This document shows, piece by piece, positions 44,641 through 55,900 of a stretch of DNA of 64,000 nucleotides. Every line of letters begins with the position of its first letter. Position 1 is the stretch's first letter. This DNA is from Apus apus (Eukaryota > Chordata > Aves > Apodiformes > Apodidae). The notes beneath the pieces were generated by a model. The model was given only the letters and a program-made list of their open reading frames with translations, did not search any database and was not told where the DNA came from. The DNA is taken from the NCBI RefSeq assembly GCF_020740795.1, contig NC_067283.1:3065659-3129658 (forward strand), given 5' to 3'. The position numbers and the translations under genes were made by a program.

Positions 44641-45022
44641 TTATTTTTAGCCCAGCAAAAGGTTTAGCAGTTTGAGAGCAGTCGGTTTAAGGGTGTCAGG
44701 AGAAGGTCCCAGCCCTGCTATCCATGACCCAAAAGGCAGATTGGGATGTTTGATTCATCTGGAGGCTGTTTCCCAAGTGCAGCTCATCATGGGATGGCAG
44801 CAAAAAGCTCCTGCTCCCCCCGTGGTGACTCAGGGGCTGACGGACCCTTCCCGAAGGCTGGAATTACAGCTGTTCCCCCATCCCTCTCCCTCCCTCCTTG
44901 TCCAATGTGTCATATTAAAGGGTGATCGGCTTACACATGCTCCAGGATGGATTCCTTAAGCCTTGTAACACTCTGGCTATATATAAAGCCCCACGTTGGA
45001 GACTGAAGTACACAGACAGCTG
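44641..45022 (+). promoter_or_regulatory. KLHL40: KLHL40 muscle-type promoter (MEF2 sites, E-boxes, TATA)
   Basis: TTATTTTTAG at 44641-44650 and CTATATATAA at 44977-44986 both fit the MEF2 consensus YTAWWWWTAR. The second is also a TATA box (TATATATAAAG, 44978-44988). That would place the start near 45010, about 200 bases before the ATG. CAGCTG E-boxes lie at 44867-44872 and 45017-45022. KLHL40 is a striated-muscle gene, so MEF2/MyoD-type control is expected. Site use is inference. Confidence 0.65.
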
Positions 45023-45213
45023 CTGTAGTAGCAAGTGTTTCACATTCCCAGTGAGCTGACAGCCTGGAAGCAAGGGAGACCCAGGAGCCCTGCTTTGAGT
45101 AAGTTTCTTCACCAGGGACTCAGTTACAGATACAGTAATTTAAAAAAAAAATATATAAACATATATTTATATAAAGAAGGATTGGGGGAAAAAAGGAGCT
45201 GTTGCCCTTCACC
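45010..45213 (+). other. KLHL40: KLHL40 5' UTR
   Basis: The likely untranslated leader from the TATA-predicted start to the ATG. It includes a strongly AT-rich stretch at about 45140-45177 (poly-A then repeated TATA-like words) that could act as an alternative TATA. A strong donor-like GAGTAAGT at about 45095 has no obvious acceptor partner. Confidence 0.55.
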
Positions 45214-46359
45214 ATGGGTTTGCCTTTTGATCAAGCGGAAGAACTGCGTCTCTACCAGCAAACTCTCCTCCAGGATGGACTCAAAGATATGTTGGACCAC
45301 AATAAGTTTCTGGACTGTGTCTTAAAAGTCAAGGGGAAGGAGTTTCCCTGCCATCGGCTGGTGCTGGCAGCTTGCAGCCCCTATTTTCGAGCCATGTTCC
45401 TCTCGGACATGGAAGAGAGCAAGAAGAGGGAGGTCAGTTTGGAAGACGTTGATCCAGATGTCATGGGCAAGATCCTCCATTATATCTACACCTCCGAGCT
45501 GGAGATCACAGAGAAGAACGTGCAGGACATCTTCTCCGTGGCCAACATGTTCCAGATCCCTTCCATCTTCACCGTCTGCGTGTCCTTCTTGCAGAAGAGG
45601 CTCTGCCTCAGCAACTGCCTGGCTATCTTCAGGCTGGGCTTGATGCTGGACTGCGCCCGGCTGGCCGTGGCAGCTCGGGATTTCATCTGCGATCGCTTCG
45701 CCCTGGTTTCTCGGGATGAGGAATTCTACCAGCTCTCCCCCGACGAGCTGATTGCTATCATCTCCAGTGACTCCCTCAACATAGAGAAAGAGGAGGCCGT
45801 CTTTGAAGTCGTGATGAAGTGGGTGGGGACCAAGGACCACGACAGCAGGAGGAAGGCCTTGCCTGTCGTCTTTGAAAGCATCCGCTTCCGCCTGATGCCC
45901 AACGACTACCTCAAGGACCACGTGGAGAAGCAGGCCGTGGTCAAGTCCAACCCAGAGCTGCTCAAGAAACTGCAGATGGTGAAGGATGCCCAGAAAGGCA
46001 AATTCACTGTGGTGAAGAAGAAGAAAGTGAAGAAAAGCAGCGAAAAGCAAGAGAAAGACAAAGTTGTCAACGGAGCAGTAGATGAGGAGGAGGACACAGA
46101 GGAGGACGCTCTCCCAGGGATCTTAAATGACACAATGCGCTTTGGGATGTTCCTCCAGGACCTTATTTTCATGGTGAGTGACAGTGGAGCAGTGGCCTAT
46201 GATCCTACTGCCAACGAGTGCTATTTTGCCTCCCTGTCTACTCAAATCCCAAAGAACCACGTGAGTCTGGTGACCAAAGAGAATCAGATCTTCATCGTTG
46301 GAGGACTCTACTACAACGAGGACAACAAAGAGGATCCCATGAGCTCCTACTTCCTACAG
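45214..46359 (+). CDS. KLHL40: KLHL40 coding exon 1 (BTB, BACK, linker, first Kelch part)
   Basis: 382 whole codons from ATG to a CAG|gtacat donor. It carries BTB, BACK and the Lys/Glu linker, ending [16 protein letters not shown]. The frame runs past the donor to 46455, but those codons do not match the family. Confidence 0.97.
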
Positions 46360-49300
46360 GTACATGCTTTGTCTTTCTTTTGTTTCTTTGACCACTTTGG
46401 AGCATCACTAGTCTTCAGCTTCCACATGATGCCAGTAATACACATTGTCATGTGACAGTAGAAAGAAAGTTGTAAATGAAGGTAAAACATTTGGATTGTT
46501 TTACTAGAGGTTCTTCTCCCTGTGTTTTTGAGGCAAATCCCACTGAGAAGGGGATTCTGGTCATTGAGGAAGGAGGCTTGAAGAGGTAGGTAGTAGGAAT
46601 AACCCTTCCTGATCCAAACAATGAATAAGGAATGACATGGAACAGCATAGATGGTCCAACCCTGGCTGCCATAGGGCACATGGACTGGGAGGTTAGTCGT
46701 AGCAGGTCTGGCTGCAGCTTTGTATCCTCAGCAAAACCCAAGAGTGACCCTGCCAGGTGCCAACAAAGGGAACAACAGCAGCTACAGCCACAGGGCAAAC
46801 ACTCCAAGGACACAGAATATGTCCATAGCTACCAATATGTGCCCCTTTCCCTGTGGTTTTCCTGCCCCTGGAGCTGTGCTAGGTCCAGCCCAGAGCCTCT
46901 GGCCATTTTTATCATGTGGGGGGCACCCGTGGTGTGATGTCTCCTGGGACCCTCCACAAGAAAAGTGGCTGATCAGATCAAGCTGTGCACAGACAATCTG
47001 AGCCCTGGCCTGGGTTGAAACCCAAGAGCACCTTCCCCAAGGTGCTCACCTTTCCTGCTGACCCTATAGGAATGCAGTAAACCCTCTGTCCTTCCCCCCT
47101 TATCCAGAAATCCTTTTGTTCTTTAAACTGGAAAAGGTGAGATTTAGATGAGACATTAGGAAGAAATTCTGGGCTGTGAGGGTGGGGAGAGCCTGGCCCA
47201 GGTTGCCCAGGGAAGCTGTGGCTGCCCCATCCCTGGCAGTGTTGAAGGGCAGGTTGGATGGGGCTTGGAGCAGCCTGGGCTGCTGGGAGGTGTCCCTGCC
47301 CATGCAGGGGGGTTGGATGATCTTTAAGGTCCCTTCCAAGAGAAACCATTCTATAATTCTTCTCCCATGGCTCATGTATCTTCTGGGAGGAAACAACAGC
47401 ATGTCCAGGCAGAAAGGATAAAGTGAGGGTAGCTCCCAAGCTGAGACATGTACCCCCCACAAGAAAAAGACAGTGGTCCCTTCACAGCTCACTGTGGCAT
47501 TCAAGGTGCAGCCAAGTCCCAGGGCTGGAAGGAGCCATCAGTTGGCAAAGGTGCAGTTCAGTGCCACCAGTGCCATGACATAGCTCACAGTTTCTGTACG
47601 AGTCAGAGAGACCTTTGAGACCTTTTTTTTTTTTCAGCTGAAACTTCACACAGATTTAGACAAACCTCTGTATGAGGGACCCTTGAATCACCATGTCAGT
47701 GCAGCAGCACCTTACACCTTCTGACTCTGTCTCTGGCCTCCCTGATTTCACATTCCTCCTGCCAAAGCCAGGAGAGATAGGTCAGGGATAATTTAGACTT
47801 AGGGACAGGCACCAGCATATACAAATGCTGATAGATCCCAGAGGCCTTGCAAATTTTGTCAGGAACAAAATTATTCCATTGCCATTTCAGATGGAAAAGG
47901 GTATCCTTTATTTGTCTCTTGCAAGATTGATGACTTGAAAACAATGCTGAATCCATCAAGAAGCAGGAACTGTCCTGGTGACTGAGCTGCTCAGGCTTGC
48001 ACTATAAATAACACATATGTGGGCCACATCTTACAATGAGACAATAACCACAGGCACCCAGCTGAGGCCAAGTCTTTGGAGGCAACCCAGCAAGCTGGAG
48101 CTCTTTGGCCCCAGCCCATAGCAAACAATGCTTCAGGCAGTGATGTATCACAGCTTCATCTTGCAAAGTCCCACTAGACAGGCTGCAAGACGTCACTCCA
48201 GACCTAACCCATGAAGCCCCTCCTCTCTACCAAGCCACATGAAAAATTTTTGCCCTAGTTTACAGTTCCCATCAAGCCATGGTGCCCAGAGAGCCTCCAA
48301 CCTCAGAACCTTTCACATCTTTTTGTTTTCTGGTGGGAGATGAGGCAATGCCTTGATCTATAAATGTCCAAGGATCTGCAAGGACTGGGCCATCTCATCT
48401 AGTAGCACTGCATGGATCAGATTCCCCATCTGATGGGTCTGGCACACTTTGGTCAGCAAGAAGAGCTCTGGGTTTGCAGCACAATCTCAGCAGTGTTGTC
48501 CTAAATCTCACCAGCTCTCACACACACTGAGGTGATAGGGGACAACACCAGTATCTGGAGAAGCAAAGGAGGGACACAGTAAGAAGATTTAAAGAAGACT
48601 TGGTGGGAGTAGAAGGGGTTCAGGGGGAGTGAGCTGTGTAGCCAACATTGCCAACACCAAGCTGTGACCTGACAGGAATGGAAAATATCAGGATGAAATA
48701 CTGTGGTGTGTGCTACAGCTGAAGAGGTTCAGGCAAAATCTCTAAGATGAAAGTGCTTCAGCTCCTCCAGCCCCAGGAACTATCCCTTGTAGGTCCAACA
48801 CAGGAACCTGACACCCAAAGATGACCGAGTTTGCTCAAAATCTGAAGGGGGCTACAGGAAAGCTGGGAGCAGAGTTTTTACAAGGGCTTGTAGTGAGAGG
48901 ACAAGAGGTAATGGCTCAAAACTGGAAGAGAGGAGAATTAGGTTAGACATTAACAGGAAATTCTTTAGTGTGAGGGTGGGGAGACACTGGAACAGGTTGC
49001 CCAGGGAAGTTCTGGAAGTATCATCCCTGGAAGTGTTCAAGACCAGGTTGGATGGGGCTCTGATCAACCTGTTCTAGTGTGAGGGTGTCAATACCCATTG
49101 TGGGGGGGGGTTGGATCTAGATGAGGTCCCTTCCAAACCAAAACATTCTATGATTCTTTGAAAGTCAAGGCTTTGGTGCACAGAGCTGATCACATTCCTG
49201 CTGGTGCATCTCTTCTCTTGTGCCTACTCATAAAACCTGTGTCATCTGACATATGACTTTGCAGTGAGATCCCCCACCCTGACACTGCAGAAAGTGCCTG

Positions 49301-52300
49301 CTGGGGTGACCAAGCTGCACATGGGACTGGACCTTGCCCTCAGTCTCTGGACCCTCATTTTGGCTGCTCAAATGGGCAGGGTGAGCACACGCTAATGACC
49401 ACGTTTCCTTTCAGTACGACCATCTGGACGCAGACTGGCTGGGGATGCCCCCCTTGCCCTCCCCTCGCTGCCTCTTTGGCTTGGGAGAGGCAGAAAACTC
49501 CATTTTCGTGGTAGCAGGGAAAGAGCTGAAAGAGGGAGAGAAGACCTTGGACTCAGTCCTGTGCTATGACCGGCTGTAAGTGTTCACGTGCGAGTGTGGG
49601 ATGGGGGGTTGTTGACAGGAGGAGAAGCAGCTGCCATGGAAATTGACTCCAGGTCTCCAGGGACCCAAAGGTTTTTGGAGACAGGATTTGAATCCTGCAT
49701 CTAGATGCTGGGACCACTGGGACTGTCTCAAGCTGTACCCTGGGGCTCTGAGCTGTCACTCTCCAGCTGCTTCATTTCTTGTAATTGAACCTCCTGGAGA
49801 TGGAAGCATAATGGGGATATCATGTTATCAGGGACCAAGCTTAGCAGATGCTTATGGGAGACCTGTATTGAGGAGAAAAAGGGTTTTTCCTTCTGCTCTT
49901 GCATTGGTTGGGGGTTCAGTGACATGAGTCATCCAGGTTGCCTAGAGAAGCTGTGACTGTCCCCTCCCTGAAAGTGTTCAAGGGCAGGTTGGATGGGGCT
50001 TGAAGCAGCCTGGTCTACTTAGAGGTGTCCCTGCCCATGCAGGGGGTTGGATTTAAATGATCTTTAAGGTCCCTTCCAACCCAAACCGTTCTATGATGTT
50101 TCACCGTGGTCTCACCAGGAGTGACTTTGAACAGGAAAGCTTGTTTTGAGAATACTCCAGCGTGGCACTGAATGGCCCATCCTCACTGGTGTCAGGCTTA
50201 ATACCCAGTTAGTTATGGACAAGGGGCCCTGACTCACGTTATGTCACGAGCTTCATTAAAAGGCACCATCCTGCTCTGCTCATAAGACACAGAAACATCC
50301 AGAGACTGCTCCTCTCTGCCCTAAGGAGGCAGAGCAGTAGGCAGGAACAAGATTTGCTCAGTCCATATTTTCATGTGTGTGCTTCATAGTCTCTTTTATA
50401 GGCAGAGATTTGACACCATTTGAAACCATTTCATTCCCCCAGAACAGGGCATTTCTCTGCCCCAACAGGCTCTGGGAAAGGATGTGTCTGCCCCTGCTGA
50501 GCACTCAGGGGTGCTTTGAAAACCAGCTTGAAGGTGGTAGAGATGTGATCAGCACAGTACTCGTATTTGTAGCATTATTTAGGTCAAGATGTTAACTGTA
50601 ATAAACCTGGGTAGGGCAAACTGCTGGGCTGTGGGATCAAATAATTGCCCAGGGTGGTTGGGTAATTAGAACACACTCAGTGCCCAGGCAACACATTTCT
50701 TAGGTAAAACAAAACATTTCTTAGGCCTACATCCTCCATACATAAAAACTGGGGATGAGTCTAAATTACATGGACATGACCAGACAGGTCTTGAGAAATT
50801 GGTCAGACCTATTTGGGTACCATTTTGGGGTTTCCAAAGCCTTATAGCTGCATCCTTTACTCAGCAACCCTGGAACTAGCTCAAAGGCTTCAACACAGCC
50901 CTGCAAAACTTAAATACACCCACCTCTGTGGGTCTTTTCTGAGTGCTGGCCAACCAAAGCACCTCAAATTGGAAAGCAATGGCCAGAAAATAAATTTGTC
51001 CTCAGGATCTTGCAGCCCTAACTCTCATTGGTTTTAATTATTATTTTTTCCCATCACACAGAAATCTCTGTCTTGATTGTGTTCAGCTGGTAATGCTTAT
51101 CAAGGAGGTGAGGTTTTGGGAAAGCTGAGGATGTGTATTCACCAACCCAAGAGGAGGGAATGCCATAGAAAATAATTAATATTAACATAAACATTCTGCA
51201 TGTTTTATTTTTGCCCTTTTTTTCTTTTTTTTCCCCTCAGCATTTACTGGATGAGCCCTTTCTCATTGAAAACCTCGTATTTGTGAGACTGAGTCAGGAT
51301 CTGTGCTCACTTCTAGGTCTGCAAAAGTGCCATGTACTCTGGGCCTCAGCCAGCAAGATATAAATCCTTTTGCTTCCCATCTTTCTCTGCTCTAGGTCCT
51401 TCAAGTGGGGTGAGGCTGATTCCCTTCCCTATGCAGTCTATGGCCATGCAGTGGTGTCACACAAGGACCTGATCTATGTCCTCGGAGGCAAAGGAAGTGA
51501 CAAGTAAGTCAAAAAGCAAGAGAAACCCATTCCTTAAACTGGTGGGAGTGCAGAGCATGAGTTGGTAGCTGCCCAACCTGGATGCTTTGGGTTAGGGAGG
51601 GTTGGACTGGGTGTGGGATGTGGATCTTTCCCTCTTAAGTCACCTCTGGTACTGCAGCCCTTCCCAAGCTCTTAGGAGTCGTACAGGGACATCAGGGAGA
51701 TGGCACCACAGGAGAGGAAATGTATCATCCCTTTTCCTCACAATAAACATTGCTCAGACTGAGAGAAGAGCCGAAGAGGAAGAAGCCCCTTCACATTAGG
51801 GATGTCCTGTCTCGGATTTGTTGCGTAGCAGTGTGGTCCTGGTCAAATCCAGATGGGTATTTGTAAAAAACTCATCAAATCTGACACTCATCCTGCAGGA
51901 GATGGGCTGAGCAGAAAAGGCCTGTGTTGGGGAGCTTTGCAGCCAGTGCTTTGCAAGGCAGAATGTGACTGTTTTCAGAGCAAACACGTCATGATCCAGC
52001 AAAGACAGGTCCTGCTCCGAAAGGATGAGGGGCTGAACAGTGTGAGCGTGCATATATCCACATGCCTTCCACTGTGTCCTGGGGAACTGGGATGTTACTG
52101 GTGATGTTTTGTAGAATCACAGAATGGTTTGGGTTGGAAGGAGCTTTTAAAGGTCATTTAGTCCAACTCCCCTGCAGTGAGCAGGGACATAATCAGATCA
52201 GGTTGCTCAGAGCCCCATCCAACCTGACCTGGAATGTTTCCAGGGAGGGAACATCTACCAGCTCTCTGGGCAACCTCTGCCAGTGTTTCACCACCCTCGT

Positions 52301-54752
52301 TGTAAAAAATTCTTCCTAATATCTAGGCTAAATCTCCCTGCTTTTACTTTAAAACCATGACCCCTTCTCCTGTCACAACAGGCCCTGCTAAAATGCTTGT
52401 CCCCATATTTCTTATAAGCCCTCTTTAGGCACTGAAGGGCCACAATAAGGTCTACCTGGAGCCTTCTCTTCTCCAGACTGAACAACTCCAACTCTCTCAG
52501 CCTGTCTCCAGAGCAGAGCTGCTCCAGCCCTCGGGTCATGTTCATGGCCTCCTCTGGGCTCACTCCAACAGCTCCATGTCCTTCTTGTGCCGAGTCAGGT
52601 TGGATCAGGAGCACTGAAACACTGTCTGATGGCTGTGTGTGAGCTCCTGAGAAGCAGTTGGCTACATGGACCCGTGTCCAGCTGTACGAGCACAATCTCC
52701 AGCTTTTAGGCCTCCTGCCCAAAGTGCATACAGCAGGAGAGGCTGTGTTATACACACAGATGATGTCTCCAGGCATGGGCATCTTTGAGTGCACACCTAA
52801 GCAAAGGCACTCATGCCAAGGTGGAGGAGTAAAATCCTCTCTAGAGACCCCACGTTTTTCCCAGCAGACATCCTCAAACTCCCACAGTGCCAAGCTGCTC
52901 CTCAGCAGGTCATCAAAGCTCCTTTTCTCTCTCATCGTCCTCTAGGAAGTGCCTGAACAAGATGTGTGTCTACAACCCATCCAAGTTTGAGTGGAAGGAG
53001 CTGGCTCCCATGAAAACTGCCCGTTCCTTGTTTGGAGCCACTGTGCACAAGGACAAAATCTACGTAGCAGCTGGTGTGACCGACTCTGGCTTGACCAACA
53101 CAGTGGAAGTCTATGACATTGCCACTAACAAGTACGTACCTGAGCACACCTTCAGGGCATAGTTGCACAAGGAGCAGCTGCAGGTGTACATTCAGCAACT
53201 TCCAATCATTCTGGAGTTTGCTTGCAACTCCCAATACTAGCCCCCCCCAGTCTGGACAGCTGAGCATCACCAATGCCACTGGTGTTGGGCTGTGGGTCAA
53301 CTCAGGTTCACCTTTAAAGCAGTTTCACAGACTGGTGCAACCCCTGGCTTCCCTGCAGAGCTGTGGCTTCATCCTGGCAGCTTCGCCCAATGCAGTAGAC
53401 TTTCTGGCTTTGGGTGGGCCTTGCAGCTGCAGTCCCACCACTGGGACCTGCAAGTCCATGCCAGGTCATGCTTCACAGCTCATCTACTCCACGCAAAACG
53501 GAGTTCAACCATGATGATGGAAACAGGTATCACTAGCAACAGTGCGTGAGCCCACCCCATGTAGACCTACACCAGTTAAACTGTCAGTAGTTAATGCAGT
53601 TGTTGATTCCTGAGCCAGCTTGAGTGTGGGGGCAGGTAGGGTGCTCTAACATGTGCCCTGTCTTGACATGGCAGGTGGGACACCTTCACTGAGTTCCCGC
53701 AGGAGCGCAGCTCGGTCAGCCTGGTCAGCTTGGCTGGGGTCCTCTACCTGCTTGGAGGCTTCGCCACAGTGGAGACAGAGTCAGGAGAGCTGGTGCCAAC
53801 GGAGCTCAACGACGTTTGGAGGTGACTATCTTCCCCAGGGCTGTCCCAGGGAGCATGGGAGGGATGTTAGCGAAACCACTGAGGGAACAGAGTATTTCCG
53901 ACCTCCTTGATGCCTTCAGTGTGAGGTGGATGTCGTTACCCCAGCACAAGGCTGCAGGGTCTCTGGGTGAGAAGTTCACCCTGTGCTCTGCTGGAGGGCA
54001 CATTCAGTGATTTCTCCCAGCCTCATATAGCAACATACCAGGGAAAATCTGCTCTGTTAGCTTTGCTGCTGCACTGACATTTTGCCTGGAGCTGGTTCCA
54101 GACCTCGCCTTTGGTGTGAAGCAGCATCCGTGCAGCACATCCTCTCCCAGTGCTCAGGCTGGAAATCAGATAGTCTTACATGGTAGCAGAGAAGTGGGCA
54201 GAAAGCACTTTGTGATGGCAGCCCATCTAGCACATCTGTGGCTCTACAGCACCCTCAGCAGGCACCTGCTGGCTTTTGCCATGGGTGTTCAGTTTTGGTG
54301 CCATCAACCCATTTCCCAGCGGAAAAAAAAAAACACCTTTCCCTGTGAAACCAAATGCTGGTTAACAGTTGGACTTGATGATCTTAAAGGTCTTTTCCAA
54401 CCAAAATGATTCTATGATTCTATGATACCCATGTCTCCTAGCCTGGACCTGCAACCCAGAGCACACCAGGGCTGGAATTCCCCCTGCAGCTCCCACAGGT
54501 ATCTTAGAAACATTCACCAACTCCTGTGGCCAAGTAAGGTCTGTGTGACATAACGCCATGCACCAGAGCTCCCATCACTATGGAGAACAGCTGAAGGGAG
54601 GGAGTGGAGACCCTTACCCCATCCGTCTGTCTCTCCCCAGGTATGATGAAGAGCAGAAGAAGTGGGAAGGTGTCCTCCGGGAGATCCAATACGCCTCCGG
54701 CGCCACTTTCCTTCCCGTGCGCCTCAACGTTTTGCGCCTAACGAAGATGTAG
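45214..54752 (+). CDS. KLHL40: KLHL40 (kelch-like 40, KBTBD5), complete
   Basis: Six coding exons: 45214-46359, 49415-49575, 51396-51503, 52946-53131, 53675-53821 and 54641-54752. They join in frame to 1860 nt, 619 codons plus TAG; the human protein is 621. BTB domain about residues 30-130 ([31 protein letters not shown]), BACK about 135-240 ([20 protein letters not shown]), a Lys-rich then acidic linker about 265-300, and Kelch repeats from about 330 to the end ([55 protein letters not shown]). The known role is a CUL3-linked sarcomeric protein that stabilises nebulin and LMOD3; human loss causes nemaline myopathy 8. The start is set by [20 protein letters not shown] matching the family. It follows HHATL on the same strand and converges with ZBTB47. 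No defect seen. Confidence 0.98.
47119..47361 (+). mobile_element. CR1 LINE fragment (3' end, sense)
   Basis: It reads ttctttaaactggaaaaggt, then gcccagggaagctgtggctg and ggttggatgatctttaaggt, ending ccattctataattct. Confidence 0.94.
48846..49158 (+). mobile_element. CR1 LINE fragment (3' end, sense)
   Basis: It reads gggctacaggaaagctggga, then gaacaggttgcccagggaag and gaccaggttggatggggctc, ending acattctatgattctttg. It includes a G-run at about 49102-49110. Confidence 0.93.
49415..49575 (+). CDS. KLHL40: KLHL40 coding exon 2
   Basis: 161 nt encoding [20 protein letters not shown] and a Kelch repeat with [20 protein letters not shown]. Acceptor cctttcag, donor gtaagt. Confidence 0.97.
49576..51395 (+). 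other. KLHL40 intron 2
   Basis: Contains a sense CR1 3' end at about 49930-50098. The rest is unique. Confidence 0.9.
49930..50098 (+). mobile_element. CR1 LINE fragment (3' end, sense)
   Basis: It reads catccaggttgcctagagaa, then ggcaggttggatggggcttg and gatctttaaggtcccttcca, ending cgttctatgatg. Confidence 0.93.
51396..51503 (+). CDS. KLHL40: KLHL40 coding exon 3
   Basis: 108 nt encoding [20 protein letters not shown] then [11 protein letters not shown]. Acceptor ctgctctag, donor gtaagt. Confidence 0.97.
51504..52945 (+). other. KLHL40 intron 3
   Basis: Contains an antisense CR1 at about 52112-52590. The rest is unique. Confidence 0.9.
52112..52590 (-). mobile_element. CR1 LINE fragment (ORF2 C-terminus and 3' UTR)
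   Basis: The plus strand opens tagaatcacagaatggtttg. The minus frame still reads [20 protein letters not shown] and FSLDIRKNF, the CR1 ORF2 C-terminal signature. Antisense to KLHL40. Confidence 0.94.
52946..53131 (+). CDS. KLHL40: KLHL40 coding exon 4
   Basis: 186 nt encoding [20 protein letters not shown] and [20 protein letters not shown]. Acceptor cctctag, donor gtacgt. Confidence 0.97.
53132..53674 (+). other. KLHL40 intron 4
   Basis: Unique sequence, nothing recognised. Confidence 0.9.
53675..53821 (+). CDS. KLHL40: KLHL40 coding exon 5
   Basis: 147 nt encoding [20 protein letters not shown] and [20 protein letters not shown]. Acceptor catggcag, donor gtgact. Confidence 0.97.
53822..54640 (+). 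other. KLHL40 intron 5
   Basis: Contains only a ~62-bp CR1 3' tip at 54365-54426. The rest is unique. Confidence 0.9.
54365..54426 (+). mobile_element. Minimal CR1 3' tip (sense)
   Basis: It reads cagttggacttgatgatctt, then aaaggtcttttccaaccaaa and atgattctatgattctatga, i.e. the last ~60 bases of a CR1 with two terminal octamers. This is extreme 5' truncation. Confidence 0.9.
54641..54752 (+). CDS. KLHL40: KLHL40 coding exon 6 (terminal)
   Basis: 112 nt after tctccccag, ending in TAG at 54750-54752. It encodes [20 protein letters not shown] and the conserved end [14 protein letters not shown]. Confidence 0.97.
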
Positions 54753-55900
54753 AGAGGCAGGATTTGTTAGGTTGTTTGGGTTTGGTTTTTTTCCATGGGG
54801 GTCTGGGGCAAGGAGGGATGGGAGAGGAGGTGAGGCCATGCTCATCAGCACAGAGATGGGTACCGTGTAGGACACTGCATCTGTGATGGGTACCATTTTA
54901 CTTAGTCAAATGGGAAAAGGAGGAAATTATCTGGAAGCCCCATGGGAACTTGAAGAGAGCTAGAGAAGGGACCTGGAGTCTGCAAGGTGCTGGGGTAGAC
55001 TGAGAAGCGAGGAGCAATGAGCTGTTCGAGTCTCAGTAGACAGGCCAAAAAGATCCTACTCTTGTTCCTCTTCTTTTTCCATTGTTTCCCCCCTCCTCTC
55101 AACCGCCATTGAGACTTCTCAACCAACAGCAGAAGCAGAAGGTGGGTCCCAAGGGACTAAGCTGATGTTCCGTAGGAAAGAAGGTCTATAAGGTATTTCC
55201 TCACATAAGGTACTTGTAAGCACGGTGCTAGAGCCCACCTTGGAGAGAAGGAAGGGTCAAAGTCAAGTGGTAAAGAAGAGACCTGGGAGCCTTCGGTGAG
55301 TTCCCAAGTGCTGAGGGTTGTTGGGATGTGACAGAAGAAAAGTGCATGTGGGCAGCAGAAACATTTTGGAAGTTGCAATGGAAATAGTCTCTTTGCCTCT
55401 GCCTTGACTCTGGACTGGAGCCAAGGTCTGTGGGCGGGGAAGAGTCATGCAAGTAGTAGGGCAGGAAAGGGGAAGGGATGGGCAGGGTGGCATGTCCATT
55501 CATCTCCAGGTTTTTGGGCTCCTCATCTTCAATCAATCACAGATCACAGTGTCCTCACCTGTGGTTGGACAAGTGCTGTTTTTCTGGGAAAGGTTTTGTA
55601 TTTAAGCTGTTCCTCTTATTTTTAATGTTACAATTTTATTTTTTTTTAAAGAGTATTCTAGTTTGCCAAGTCCATGCAGACCTCAGATGTGTTTGGCTCA
55701 AAGAGAGCTCCCAACTGAGGAAAAATGCTTTCTTTTTTTTTTTTTTTTAAAGTTATCCATAATTATGTTTTGATAGAAACACAACTGTACTGGCAGCAGG
55801 ACAAAGATCTGCTAGGAAAAAAAAAAAAAAAAAAATCACCTGATGCCAACACCATCTGACCAGTGGTTTATTTAAAAATAAATGATTAGGTTATCTCAAA
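54753..55900 (+). other. KLHL40: KLHL40 3' UTR (probable)
   Basis: From the stop codon to AATAAA at 55877-55882, about 1.1 kb. It contains T- and A-homopolymer runs at about 55733-55749 and 55818-55837. The poly(A) choice is inference from the first canonical signal. Confidence 0.55.

Larger units (their letters stand above)
46360..49414 (+). other. KLHL40 intron 1
   Basis: 3.1 kb with sense CR1 copies at about 47119-47361 and 48846-49158. The rest is unique. Confidence 0.9.

Noticed and set aside
45322-46050. A 242-codon open frame on the minus strand across KLHL40 exon 1
   Set aside because: It mirrors a GC-rich, well-supported coding exon on the other strand, has no family signature, and such antisense frames arise from codon bias.
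46360-46455. Read-through of KLHL40 exon 1 as an alternative C-terminus
   Set aside because: The donor and the in-phase continuation at 49415 match the family. Read-through would remove most Kelch repeats.
52288-52935. A 215-codon minus-strand open frame in KLHL40 intron 3
   Set aside because: Its C-terminal part is CR1 ORF2 remnant and the rest is unique intron. It is not a gene.
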